64,000 bases of DNA from an uncultured Lachnospiraceae bacterium (GTDB taxonomy: Bacteria > Bacillota > Clostridia > Lachnospirales > Lachnospiraceae). Both the position numbers and the translations under genes were made by a program. The stretch covers positions 62,001 through 126,000 of the forward strand of contig CAMWGV010000002.1 in the NCBI GenBank assembly GCA_947173945.1. The letters are read 5' to 3'. Shown in pieces: positions 42,912 to 51,011 of the stretch. Numbering within the stretch: position 1 is the first letter of the stretch; each line of letters opens with the position of its first letter. Under the pieces are notes generated by a model, which ran no database searches, was not told where the DNA came from, and saw nothing but the letters and a program-made list of their open reading frames with translations.

Positions 42912-43924
42912 TGAACGTCCTCCCCCATATAATCACCAGAAGTTGCATAAGCAATCGCTCTACAACCACCACAGCGTTCTACATTAACGCAGCCATGACA
43001 TTTCCCTTTCAAATTATTCTTGTCTCTGATTTTCCATAGAACATCGCTATCATACCAAATTTTGAATATTCCATCTTCAAGAATATTGCCGATTGGTATT
43101 TCAAGGCGTCTACACGGTAATACTGTGCCATCCCATAAAATAGCCAAAGATGTCAATCCCACCGGACAAAAACCGCCTATTTTCTCATTGTTTGTGCAAT
43201 CCAAGTGTGCCGTATTAATCCATAGCGGACGCAAACGTCTGACAGTAAGTTTTGAATTTACGTCATTCGCACGCACTGTAATTTCTTCATAAATAGCTTT
43301 GATTTCTTCTTTGCTGAGAACATCATCTAAGCTACTATGCCCACACGGGGTAACTCTTTCGACGGTTACTGCATTTATATTGCATTTCTCTGCAAAATCA
43401 ATAATCTGTGAAGCATATTCCTTGTTCTGACGCATCAAAGTAAACATAAAGGATACTTCAATGTTATTAGCTTGAAGCTTTTTGATTACTTCCAAGACCT
43501 TACGAAATGTTCCTTTCCCCCTAACGCCATCATGGATTTCTTCAATCGGACCATCAAGAGAAATTTGAATTTGATGTAGCTTTTTCGATTGTATCAATGC
43601 AGCAATATGTTCTTCCGTAATGCAGGTTCCGTTTGTTAAAATATCAAACTGCTTAATTTCGTCCGATTTTTCCAGAAAGTCTACTAACGTAAGAATATGT
43701 GGACTTAAGAAAGGTTCTCCGCCGGTTAAAGATATTCTACCCAACATATTCCATTTTCTTAAAGCCATCGTGATTTGATTTCCAATTTGCAACAATTTAT
43801 CTAATGGTAAATCTTCATAGTGGTAACCCTCTTGATAACAATGAGCACATCTCAAGTTACAGCTATTCATAAAATGCCATTGAAAATAGAATTCTTCTTT
43901 TTTCATATTTTCTACTAACTCCAT
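42899..43924 (-). CDS. SPASM-domain radical SAM peptide-modifying enzyme
   Basis: A protein of 341 residues. The radical SAM cluster is CNLRCAHC in MNSCNLRCAHCYQEGYH, followed by SLTGGEPFLSPHILTL and the ISLDGPIEEIHDGVRG strand. The SPASM domain at residues 245-341 provides Cys for auxiliary clusters: GGFCPVGLTSLAI, GTVLPCRRLEIPIGNI and GKCHGCVNVERCGGCRA, ending CW. Such enzymes form thioether, C-C or related bonds on Cys-rich peptides. The direct neighbours are a PqqD-like protein and a four-Cys precursor. It starts ten bases inside the end of the regulator gene. Confidence 0.93.
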   Translation of the reverse strand: MELVENMKKEEFYFQWHFMNSCNLRCAHCYQEGYHYEDLPLDKLLQIGNQITMALRKWNMLGRISLTGGEPFLSPHILTLVDFLEKSDEIKQFDILTNGTCITEEHIAALIQSKKLHQIQISLDGPIEEIHDGVRGKGTFRKVLEVIKKLQANNIEVSFMFTLMRQNKEYASQIIDFAEKCNINAVTVERVTPCGHSSLDDVLSKEEIKAIYEEITVRANDVNSKLTVRRLRPLWINTAHLDCTNNEKIGGFCPVGLTSLAILWDGTVLPCRRLEIPIGNILEDGIFKIWYDSDVLWKIRDKNNLKGKCHGCVNVERCGGCRAIAYATSGDYMGEDVQCWI

Positions 43925-44223
43925 TCGTGTATTTTGAATAAGACACTTTCGGAAAAACCAATATTTTTAACGAAAGCATTATTATACAATCCGCGTTCAT
44001 AAAGTATCTTCGCCGTCTCATTCCTTAGAGAGAAGAAAGAAACCATTGCAATTAAAATAGATCTTGTTAGTTTTTTCTCCTTATGTTCCATATTAATAAC
44101 AGATTGTCGAGATACACCTATTACTTTAGCAAAATCCTCTTGTCTCTGATTCAACGCATTTCTTAATTTAGGGAGGGTATCACACATCAAATCAATACAC
44201 TCCATAATTCCACTATTATCCAT
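43915..44223 (-). CDS. XRE-family regulator of the RiPP cluster
   Basis: A protein of 102 residues, first gene of the operon. The helix-turn-helix is LRNALNQRQEDFAKVIGVSR with QSVINMEHKEKKLTRSILIA. GAGGTG precedes ATG 44223. It overlaps the radical SAM gene by ten bases. A palindrome 35-57 bases upstream is the likely operator, so it probably regulates the whole cluster. Confidence 0.88.
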   Translation of the reverse strand: MDNSGIMECIDLMCDTLPKLRNALNQRQEDFAKVIGVSRQSVINMEHKEKKLTRSILIAMVSFFSLRNETAKILYERGLYNNAFVKNIGFSESVLFKIHEWS

Positions 44224-44257
44224 ATTCCACCTCTGTTTTTTTATAAAATATCATGCG

Positions 44258-44280
44258 AAATGTAAAAAGTAAATACATTT
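44258..44280. promoter_or_regulatory. Candidate operator of the RiPP operon
   Basis: AAATGTA (44258-44264) and TACATTT (44274-44280) form an inverted repeat with a nine-base spacer, 35 bases upstream of the XRE regulator start. A TTGACA (minus strand) lies near 44305-44310 but its -10 box is poor. Confidence 0.45.
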
Positions 44281-44557
44281 GAGCTGACTTTTCAAAAAAT
44301 AATTTGTCAATGCTCTGTGAACACTTATTTTAATATTATGGCATAATTCTTTTCTAAGTATCTGTAAATATAATGTTTGTTCTGACCACAAATTAACCTT
44401 CCCTTATAGTAGTTTACGACTCATTCTGCCTACTGGGCGATGTTCCTCGCTAATGGAAGGAAGCCGACAGATGCAAAGCAGGAATTTGTCAATGACATAT
44501 CTTGTCACTGGATAATTAGATAGTGACAAAATCATATTCTATTTTTCTTATAGTAAA
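44281..44557. other. Non-coding gap upstream of the RiPP operon
   Basis: This gap is part of the 415 bases between two minus-strand operons. TTGTCACT (44502-44509) and AGTGACAA (44522-44529) form an inverted repeat. A plus-strand frame reading YWAMFLANGRKPTDAKQE (about 44429-44482) has no ribosome binding site and may be a gene remnant. Nothing else is evident. Confidence 0.4.
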
Positions 44558-44598
44558 AGCAGCGACCATCGACTATCAAACAATCGGTGATCGCTGCT
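44558..44598 (-). terminator. Intrinsic terminator of the RlmD operon
   Basis: AGCAGCGA (44558-44565) pairs with TCGCTGCT (44591-44598), with CATCGA/TCGGTG pairing inside. On the minus strand TTTTACT follows. It lies 40 bases after the last gene of the operon. Confidence 0.8.
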
Positions 44599-44638
44599 AC
44601 ATATTCTGTTAATCAATTAGTCGATACTCTGGGATTCC

Positions 44639-44929
44639 TTAAATCATGCCAAGGTGTAGAAGCTCCTCCATAATTCCCACCTCTTTTTCCGGCGGACACT
44701 TAGGCTGTTTCGCATCCTCGTACTTCGGTTTATTATAGTTTTCTCGCTCAATGATACCATTCTTCTGTTTCACTTGAGCGATATACAAGCTGCTGACCTT
44801 GAACCCAGTATGCTCCAGCACATATGCCTTGATTTCCTCATAGGTAGCCCTACTCTCCGCAGCCGTCAAGCCAAGCTCATCCATCTGAAGCTTCACCTCA
44901 ATATGATACTCGACATTCAGTTTGGACAA
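44639..44929 (-). CDS. Small conserved companion of RlmD
   Basis: A 96-residue protein. YEEIKAYVLEHTGFKVSSLY, IAQVKQKNGIIERENYNKPK and QPKCPPEKEVGIMEELLHLG are, as I recall, a module seen next to or fused to RumA-type methyltransferases in Clostridia; function is unknown. It overlaps the end of rlmD by 32 bases in another frame, so it is translationally coupled or derived from a fused ancestor by a frameshift. Its exact start is uncertain. Confidence 0.65.
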   Translation of the reverse strand: MSKLNVEYHIEVKLQMDELGLTAAESRATYEEIKAYVLEHTGFKVSSLYIAQVKQKNGIIERENYNKPKYEDAKQPKCPPEKEVGIMEELLHLGMI

Positions 44930-46349
44930 TAGACACTACACATTCTATATGCCCCGTCCCCGGGAACTCATCTATCGCACACGCCCTCGTAACCTCATAA
45001 CCCCTATTCGTTATTACTTCAAGGTCTCTTGCAAGTGAGGTTGGCTTGCAGCTTATATACACCATTTCATTTACGTTAAATGCCAAAATTTTTTCCAGTG
45101 CCTTAGGGTTTATTCCGTCTCTTGGTGGGTCTAATATGATAACGTCAGGCTTATCCTCCACCAAATCAATTGCCTTAAGAACATCCCCTGCAATAAATTC
45201 ACAGTTATCAAGACCGTTGAGCTTCGCATTTTCCTTTGCTGCCTCCACAGCCTCCTCGACTATCTCTATTCCAATGACCTTTTTTGCAACAGGTGCCATC
45301 ATTTGGGCAATCGTTCCCGTACCACTGTACAAGTCAAAAATGATTTTATCTTTCGCACCATTCATAATAGCCTTTTCATTTAATCTGTTACCCATGACGC
45401 TTCCCGACATGATGTACTCCCTCGCCTTGGAGTAAAGCACTTCACATCCCTTTGTATTTGTTTGGAAAAACGAAAACGGAGAAATCCTGAATTTCAGCCC
45501 CATAACTTCCTCGATAATATAATCTTTTCCAGTGAGAACATGCATTTTATCACATGCCACCACATCACCCAAAGAATCATTTTCCGTATATAAAACGCCT
45601 GCCACATTGCCGTCAAAGCCTGCATTATCTGCCAACATAACAAGCCCATCCGCAAACTCATGCAAAACGGTTTCCTTATCAAATCCATAATTCCCCCACT
45701 GGGTTGACGCAACAAGATTTACAAGAAATTCTCCTGTTGCAAAGGATTGCCGCACAACAAGATTACGGAGAATTCCCTCATGCCTCATCTTATGATAATA
45801 AGGCACTTCCCTGCTCTTAAAAAAATCCAAGGTAAAATCAAGTATTTTACCCCATTCCTTTTTTATAATACGGCAGTTACTTACCTGCAATATATCATGA
45901 AAGCTTCCTTTCTTATGAAGCCCTAAGCACAAAGGACCGTCCTTAAACTCGTCCCCAAAGGTAAACTCCATTTTGTTCCTGTATTCGTACCTCATTGGAG
46001 ATGCAACTATACCCTCCCAAATATCCCCAACATATTTTCCGATAAGCTTTTTTACCATCTTTTCTTTTAATAAAAGCTGATTTTCATATGACATAGTCTG
46101 ATAGGAGCATCCTCCACACATCCCAAAATAAGGACACTCCGGCGACTCATTTTCCATTGGAGATTTTTCCAGAACTTCAAGAAGCTTTCCCTCTGCCATT
46201 CCACTCTTTTTTTTCGTAATCATAAAACGCACTCTTTGACCCTCAAGTGCACCCTTTATAATCACCTTTCTATCCTCGTATGTAAGACTTCCCTTGTTAG
46301 GAAAATCGTAGCATGTTATTATCCCCTCGCATATATCGCCCTTTTTCAA
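44898..46349 (-). CDS. rlmD: 23S rRNA (uracil-C5)-methyltransferase RlmD/RumA type
   Basis: A protein of 483 residues. The N-terminal TRAM domain covers residues 1-60. An iron-sulfur Cys cluster follows (CPYFGMCGGCSYQ). The methyltransferase core has FSFFQTNTKGCEVLY, SAM motif FDLYSGTGTIAQMM, DPPRDGINPKALEK and the catalytic Cys in VYISCKPTSLARDLEV. It methylates a uridine of 23S rRNA through a covalent Cys-RNA intermediate. Clostridia often have several paralogues, so the exact uridine is not certain. It follows the phosphodiesterase gene by 20 bases. Confidence 0.92.
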   Translation of the reverse strand: MKKGDICEGIITCYDFPNKGSLTYEDRKVIIKGALEGQRVRFMITKKKSGMAEGKLLEVLEKSPMENESPECPYFGMCGGCSYQTMSYENQLLLKEKMVKKLIGKYVGDIWEGIVASPMRYEYRNKMEFTFGDEFKDGPLCLGLHKKGSFHDILQVSNCRIIKKEWGKILDFTLDFFKSREVPYYHKMRHEGILRNLVVRQSFATGEFLVNLVASTQWGNYGFDKETVLHEFADGLVMLADNAGFDGNVAGVLYTENDSLGDVVACDKMHVLTGKDYIIEEVMGLKFRISPFSFFQTNTKGCEVLYSKAREYIMSGSVMGNRLNEKAIMNGAKDKIIFDLYSGTGTIAQMMAPVAKKVIGIEIVEEAVEAAKENAKLNGLDNCEFIAGDVLKAIDLVEDKPDVIILDPPRDGINPKALEKILAFNVNEMVYISCKPTSLARDLEVITNRGYEVTRACAIDEFPGTGHIECVVSIVQTECRVSY

Positions 46350-46369
46350 TTTGGCAGTTCCTCCGTCTT

Positions 46370-46852
46370 CTATATATGGTCAAATGTATAGGTTACATTA
46401 TCGTCGTCATCCACTTCCATAATAATAAATGTTTTCTCATGACCTGACTGTCTCGGATACGTCAGGCTTCCCGGATTGAGCACAGTCACATCCCCTTCCT
46501 CATCCAAAAATGGCATATGGGTATGCCCGTACATAGCAATATCGCAATCATTTTCAAGTGCATAATATCTTATGGTATCAGGTCCAAAATAAACCCCATG
46601 CCGATGTCCATGAACGGCAAAAATCTTATGCCCGCCAATCTGAATAATAATTCTGTCATTAATCGGCAGTCCATAATCATTATTTCCTGCAACCATATAG
46701 GTAGGAACATGAGCCATACGTTCAAGCTCAAGATAATCATATCCGATATCTCCAAGATGAATCATACTATCAATCTTCCCCGCTTTTTTAATTGCCTTTT
46801 GAACATTCTCATTCTTTCCATGTGAATCACTGACAATCAGAACTCTTCTCAT
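46370..46852 (-). CDS. YfcE/MJ0936-type metallophosphoesterase
   Basis: A 160-residue protein with the full calcineurin-like motif series: VSDSHGKNENVQ, HLGDIGYD, VAGNNDYGL, AVHGHRHG and YGHTHMPFL, plus NPGSLTYPR. It is a cytoplasmic two-metal phosphodiesterase; the natural substrate is not established in the family. In many Firmicutes it lies next to rdgB, as here (22 bases away). Confidence 0.93.
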   Translation of the reverse strand: MRRVLIVSDSHGKNENVQKAIKKAGKIDSMIHLGDIGYDYLELERMAHVPTYMVAGNNDYGLPINDRIIIQIGGHKIFAVHGHRHGVYFGPDTIRYYALENDCDIAMYGHTHMPFLDEEGDVTVLNPGSLTYPRQSGHEKTFIIMEVDDDDNVTYTFDHI

Positions 46853-46874
46853 AACCCCTCCAATAAATCTGAGT

Positions 46875-47456
46875 CTATAACACTTCCTTTATCATCTGCA
46901 ATGCCTTACCCCTATGGCTTATTTTATTTTTCTCTTCTGGGTCAAGCTGTGCTGTCGTCCTTCCATACTCCGGAACATAAAAGATAGGGTCATATCCAAA
47001 TCCATTTTCGCCTGCCGGCTCATGTGCAATTGTTCCCTCAATGGTTCCACGCCTTGTTTCAACTCTGCCGTCAGGCCATGCAGCAGCTATTGCACACACA
47101 AATCTTGCTGTCCGCTCCTCCTCAGGAAGTCCCTCAAGCCTGTCCATGATTATTTTATTTTTTATGGAGTATGGTGTGTCAACGCCCTCAAATCTCGCTG
47201 AATAAATTCCCGGTGCTCCGTCCATTGCGTCCACCTCAAGTCCACTGTCGTCGGCAAGCACAAGACATCCTGCCACCTTGCTAATAGCGGTCGCCTTGAT
47301 AATCGCATTTTCCTCAAATGTACTGCCATCCTCAACGATATCCACATCAATTCCAGCCTCCTTCATTGACATGATTTCGTACCCTGAATCAGCCAGAATC
47401 ATTCTGATTTCCTTCATCTTATCCGCATTTCCTGTCGCAAAAATTAATCGTTCCAT
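46875..47456 (-). CDS. rdgB: XTP/dITP diphosphatase (RdgB/HAM1)
   Basis: A 193-residue protein: FATGNADKMKEIRMIL, VLADDSGLEVDAMDGAPGIYSARF, ENGFGYDPIFYVPEYGRTTA and KNKISHRGKAL are all HAM1 motifs, with the substrate-binding Asp and the Ser-His-Arg motif intact. It hydrolyses inosine and xanthosine triphosphates to the monophosphates so that they are not built into DNA or RNA. The length is normal. Confidence 0.97.
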   Translation of the reverse strand: MERLIFATGNADKMKEIRMILADSGYEIMSMKEAGIDVDIVEDGSTFEENAIIKATAISKVAGCLVLADDSGLEVDAMDGAPGIYSARFEGVDTPYSIKNKIIMDRLEGLPEEERTARFVCAIAAAWPDGRVETRRGTIEGTIAHEPAGENGFGYDPIFYVPEYGRTTAQLDPEEKNKISHRGKALQMIKEVL

Positions 47457-47486
47457 AGCTCTATACCTTTCCTAATAATTTTTCCA

Positions 47487-49190
47487 TTACCTAGTATTTG
47501 TAAATGCCTTCAGGCAAAGATTGCACTTCTCCGTTTCCTCTGCACTATGCCACATTTCACCATAAAGACTTATATAGCCCTCACCATCATTTATATCAAA
47601 GTTTTCCGTTCTCTCATCATCCTCAATATTATATTCAATGGCAATAGGATGGATTGCCTTTGGTGTCTTAATTCTGACAACTACCGCAAATTTTGTATCA
47701 TCATTGAGACTGATTGCCTCCGGAAGCTCCACGGTATAATATCCTGCATATTTCATACTTCCTGAAACAACAAACTCCTTGTCGGCAAATGAATCCGTAT
47801 CCTGAAAATCCTTCACAACATAAATCTCGAACTCTGTATCCTTGTCAGTTGCATAAAATGACACAGCGGCCAGCTCCTCATTTTTTCCGGCAGTGTACAC
47901 ATTGGAAAAATATGCCTCCTGCTTACCAAATCCCATCTGACCAATCCAACCCAGCAAATCCGCCTGATAAATCTTATCGTAATTATCTGCATCGCCAACC
48001 CTTGTGTAAACAACTGACTTACGGCAAATATTTACATCCTCATAGGATACATAGAAAAATCCGTCATCACCAAAGCTGTCTCCCCAACTGTTTTTACATA
48101 TAAATGCGCCATCATTTTCAGGCTCGATTGTAAAATTTTCTTTCGGGTAATTATCATCCCAACCAACTATAACCACATCGTGGTTTGGCTCCTCATCACC
48201 ATCATAATAATATGTGCTGTGCTCCTCAGAATAGTAAGCGGAAACACTGTCAACATACTCCATCTGCGAATACAGAGATGTCTCTATTCCGCCATATCTG
48301 AAAATGGCACTCTTGATTGTTTCCATTTCCCTGTCATTTATAACGAGAGCCTCCTCAAGATGCTTCACCGCCTCAAGTGACGGGTCTGTTACACCATCTC
48401 CGTATGGGTCGTCCCTCTCATATACAGGCCCCTGCCATGCCGCAAGGTAAGCAATACTCATTGTATGCTCTCCACCCTTGTTAAGGTCAAGATTGTAGCT
48501 GTTACAAAGCGTCATGTGATCCGTTGAAAACATATCGCTTTCTTCCGGAAGAAGTGTTGTCTCAAGTGCCCCCAAGGATGCAAATGCCCAGCAGGTACCG
48601 TATCTTCCCTGATCTCTCACCTCTGTAACTCTTTCATAATCTCTCATGTCGTAAGCTGCAGGCAGCTTTTTTTCCTCACTTACAAGAACCATATCCACCC
48701 ACTGGTCTTCCACATGATACTCAATTCCATAGCTTAAATATTCCGCAATATCATCAAAGGGAATAAAAAGCGTGTTATCCTTGAACATAACCTTTGTTCC
48801 AAGCTTTATCGTATCATAATCATTTACGACCGCTTCATCGGAACCAATCTTCATGGTTATGGAGCAGTCACCCTTCATGACAAGCACCGTCCCATCACTG
48901 TACCTCAGTACAGAACATGATATCGGTCCCCGAAGGAAGTTTCCCTCCACCATAAGGTTCAGCTCATCACTGATATAAAAATCATAGCCCAGCTCCTTTA
49001 CACTGACGCCCAAAACCGTAAATATCGTTTCATCACCATTTAACTTTTTCACAAGATCAATCTGAAACTCATCTGCACAGCTTTCAAATCGTTTGGATTT
49101 GTCAACCGTCACCACAGGATTTCTATTTACCAAATATGCAATTACAACTAGTGACAAAACTGTTGCCACTATAGTACATAGCTTCCTCAT
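47487..49190 (-). CDS. Exported papain-like (C1A) cysteine protease with C-terminal lectin-like domain
   Basis: A protein of 567 residues. A membrane anchor or signal covers residues 3-21, then a beta-rich stalk of about 160 residues (copper-amine-oxidase-N-like, VMFKDNTLFIPFDDIAEYLS). The C1 peptidase domain covers residues 175-400: the Gln/Cys motif DQGRYGTCWAFASLGALETT, the His motif HDVVIVGWDDNYPKE, and CKNSWGDSFGDDGFFYVSYE for the Asn. The last 150 residues form a beta domain (lectin-like). The catalytic triad is complete, so it is probably an active surface protease. It is embedded among cytoplasmic housekeeping genes. Confidence 0.9.
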   Translation of the reverse strand: MRKLCTIVATVLSLVVIAYLVNRNPVVTVDKSKRFESCADEFQIDLVKKLNGDETIFTVLGVSVKELGYDFYISDELNLMVEGNFLRGPISCSVLRYSDGTVLVMKGDCSITMKIGSDEAVVNDYDTIKLGTKVMFKDNTLFIPFDDIAEYLSYGIEYHVEDQWVDMVLVSEEKKLPAAYDMRDYERVTEVRDQGRYGTCWAFASLGALETTLLPEESDMFSTDHMTLCNSYNLDLNKGGEHTMSIAYLAAWQGPVYERDDPYGDGVTDPSLEAVKHLEEALVINDREMETIKSAIFRYGGIETSLYSQMEYVDSVSAYYSEEHSTYYYDGDEEPNHDVVIVGWDDNYPKENFTIEPENDGAFICKNSWGDSFGDDGFFYVSYEDVNICRKSVVYTRVGDADNYDKIYQADLLGWIGQMGFGKQEAYFSNVYTAGKNEELAAVSFYATDKDTEFEIYVVKDFQDTDSFADKEFVVSGSMKYAGYYTVELPEAISLNDDTKFAVVVRIKTPKAIHPIAIEYNIEDDERTENFDINDGEGYISLYGEMWHSAEETEKCNLCLKAFTNTR

Positions 49191-49193
49191 TTA

Positions 49194-50345
49194 TTACACT
49201 CGCTTCCTCGGTGGTTTTGGACCCATAAATTGGTAAAAATATGCTTTAATCATACCATTGTATATCTTTCTGTTTTTGTCTGCCCGTCTGCCTATATATT
49301 TCTCTGCATCCTCATAGGATGTAATAAGATACATTGACCAGTCCTTAAGCTCTGCGAAACTTTTTCCGATTGTTTTGTAAAGCTCCGGCAATGCCTCTTT
49401 TTCCTCAAGCCGCTCTCCATACGGAGGGTTTGTTATTATAAATCCATAATGTTTCGGGTGCTTCAGCTCCCGCACATCTCTTGCCTGAAAATGTATATGC
49501 TTGTCTACCTCTGCTGCCTTTGCATTTGCCATGGCACACTTTACTGTTTCCGGGTCCAGGTCATACCCCTGTATGTTCATTTCAACATCATGCCTGATTA
49601 TATCATGTGCCTCATCGTACGCATCATACCAACGTTTTTTTGAAACTACTTTCGTCCACGAATCAGCGGTAAACTCTCTGTTCATTCCCGGTGCAATATT
49701 GGCTCCTATCAGTGCCGCTTCAATTGGAAATGTTCCGCTTCCGCAGAACGGATCAACCAGTACCCGATCCTTGTTCCAAGGTGTCAGCATTATAAGTGCT
49801 GCAGCAAGCGTCTCAGATATAGGTGCTTTGGCAACAAGCTGCCTGTAGCCTCTCTTGTGCAGTGAGGTTCCGGTTGTATCAAGTCCGATTGTCACCATAT
49901 CCTTGAAAATAAATACCCGGATTGGATATTCGTCCCCATCTTCCGCAAAACGGCTCACCTTATATGTCAGGCTCATTTTTTCCACAATTGCTTTTTTAAC
50001 AATGGATTGAATTGCACTTCCTGAAAACAGAGTGCTCTTGTTTGTTGTTGCCTTTGTAACCCAGAATTTAGCATCCCTCGGAAGAATTTCTTCCCATGAA
50101 ATTGCCTTCGTCCCCTCAAAAAGCTCATCAAAGGTGGTCGCTTTAAAGCTGCCCATCTTAAGCAAAATTCTCTCCGCTGTCCGGATAAATATGTTTGCCC
50201 TCGGAATAGCAGTCTCATCTCCTCTGAATGTAACTCGTCCATCCTCAACAGATACAACTTCATAGCCAAGGTCAATTATTTCCTTTTTCAAAACTGCCTC
50301 AAGACCAAAATGACAAGGGGCAATCAAATCATACATGTTGTCCAT
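49194..50345 (-). CDS. THUMP-domain RNA methyltransferase (RlmL N-terminal-half/YpsC-like)
   Basis: A protein of 383 residues. A THUMP RNA-binding domain covers residues 45-155. The methyltransferase has SAM motif DPFCGSGTFPIEAALIGANI and catalytic FIITNPPYGERLEEKEALPE, the NPPY motif of N2-guanine methylases. It corresponds to the YpsC/RlmL family that makes m2G in 23S rRNA. The next gene follows after three bases. Confidence 0.92.
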   Translation of the reverse strand: MDNMYDLIAPCHFGLEAVLKKEIIDLGYEVVSVEDGRVTFRGDETAIPRANIFIRTAERILLKMGSFKATTFDELFEGTKAISWEEILPRDAKFWVTKATTNKSTLFSGSAIQSIVKKAIVEKMSLTYKVSRFAEDGDEYPIRVFIFKDMVTIGLDTTGTSLHKRGYRQLVAKAPISETLAAALIMLTPWNKDRVLVDPFCGSGTFPIEAALIGANIAPGMNREFTADSWTKVVSKKRWYDAYDEAHDIIRHDVEMNIQGYDLDPETVKCAMANAKAAEVDKHIHFQARDVRELKHPKHYGFIITNPPYGERLEEKEALPELYKTIGKSFAELKDWSMYLITSYEDAEKYIGRRADKNRKIYNGMIKAYFYQFMGPKPPRKRV

Positions 50346-50472
50346 GTTTACCTCACATTGCTCGTTTAAAAATACAACTATACCTTTAACATTTTATAGA
50401 CAGTATTAAAAGACGTCAAGTGATAATAATAACCTATTTTATATGGTAACTATTTCCTTCTTTTATGCATAT

Positions 50473-50592
50473 TTAAGCATGTGCCCTTGTCACAACAGCT
50501 TCAGGCTCTACAAAAAACAAAGGTCCCAAGGACCATGCAACACAGGAGTCTGTTTCAGAATCACACCATGAAGCAGGTTCTAAGGACCACAT
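50473..50592 (-). CDS. Possible 39-residue small protein or structured 3' region
   Basis: ATG 50592 opens a 39-codon frame: WSLEPASWCDSETDSC, then VAWSLGPLFFVEPEAVVT, then RAHA. An AGGAGG lies 14 bases upstream, too far for an ideal site, just after the rhodanese stop. The two WSLxP repeats come from a repeated DNA motif (TGGTCCTTRGRACCT). The second copy is a short hairpin, GGTCC-TTG-GGACC (50534-50522), followed by TTTGTTTTTT, which would be a terminator for the rhodanese gene. Coding and RNA roles cannot be separated by eye. Confidence 0.35.
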   Translation of the reverse strand: MWSLEPASWCDSETDSCVAWSLGPLFFVEPEAVVTRAHA

Positions 50593-50616
50593 TATTTAGG
50601 CACCGGCCTCCTAATG

Positions 50617-50940
50617 TTATCTTGACACACCCTTTGACGGCTTGGTCAGCGGTCCTCTGTATTCCCTCAGACCACCAATCGTGTTTATGACATTGAAGCC
50701 TCTTTCTGCCAGAAGCTTCGCCCCCATAGAGCTTTTACCTGAATTTTCACAGTACAACAAAAGTACCTTTGTCTTAGGCAGCGAATAATTGCCATTTTGT
50801 ATATCTTCCAGAGGCAGATTAATAGCCATGGGAATATGTCCCCTGGCAAACTCTTCACTACTTCTTACGTCTACTATTATTCCTCCATAGTTCAGGGCTT
50901 CGTTTAATATGTTTCTGATATTAATATTGTGAAATCTCAC
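50617..50940 (-). CDS. Rhodanese-like sulfurtransferase domain protein
   Basis: A single-domain protein of 107 residues: IIVDVRSSEEFARGHIPMAI, then the active-site loop LLYCENSGKSSMGAKLLAER with the catalytic Cys, and VINTIGGLREYRGPL. Such proteins carry a persulfide and pass sulfur to acceptors. The length is typical. There is no neighbouring sulfur pathway gene. AGGAGGCGGAAAAC lies before ATG 50940. Confidence 0.92.
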   Translation of the reverse strand: MRFHNINIRNILNEALNYGGIIVDVRSSEEFARGHIPMAINLPLEDIQNGNYSLPKTKVLLLYCENSGKSSMGAKLLAERGFNVINTIGGLREYRGPLTKPSKGVSR

Positions 50941-51011
50941 CGTTTTCCGCCTCCTTTTTCTTACTTTAGTCTATTCAGAAAAAGGATATATGTGACATGG
51001 CAGAAAAACAG

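Noticed and set aside
50481-50690. 69-codon plus-strand ORF across the rhodanese 3' end
   Set aside because: No ribosome binding site, and it runs antisense through the end of a well-supported gene.
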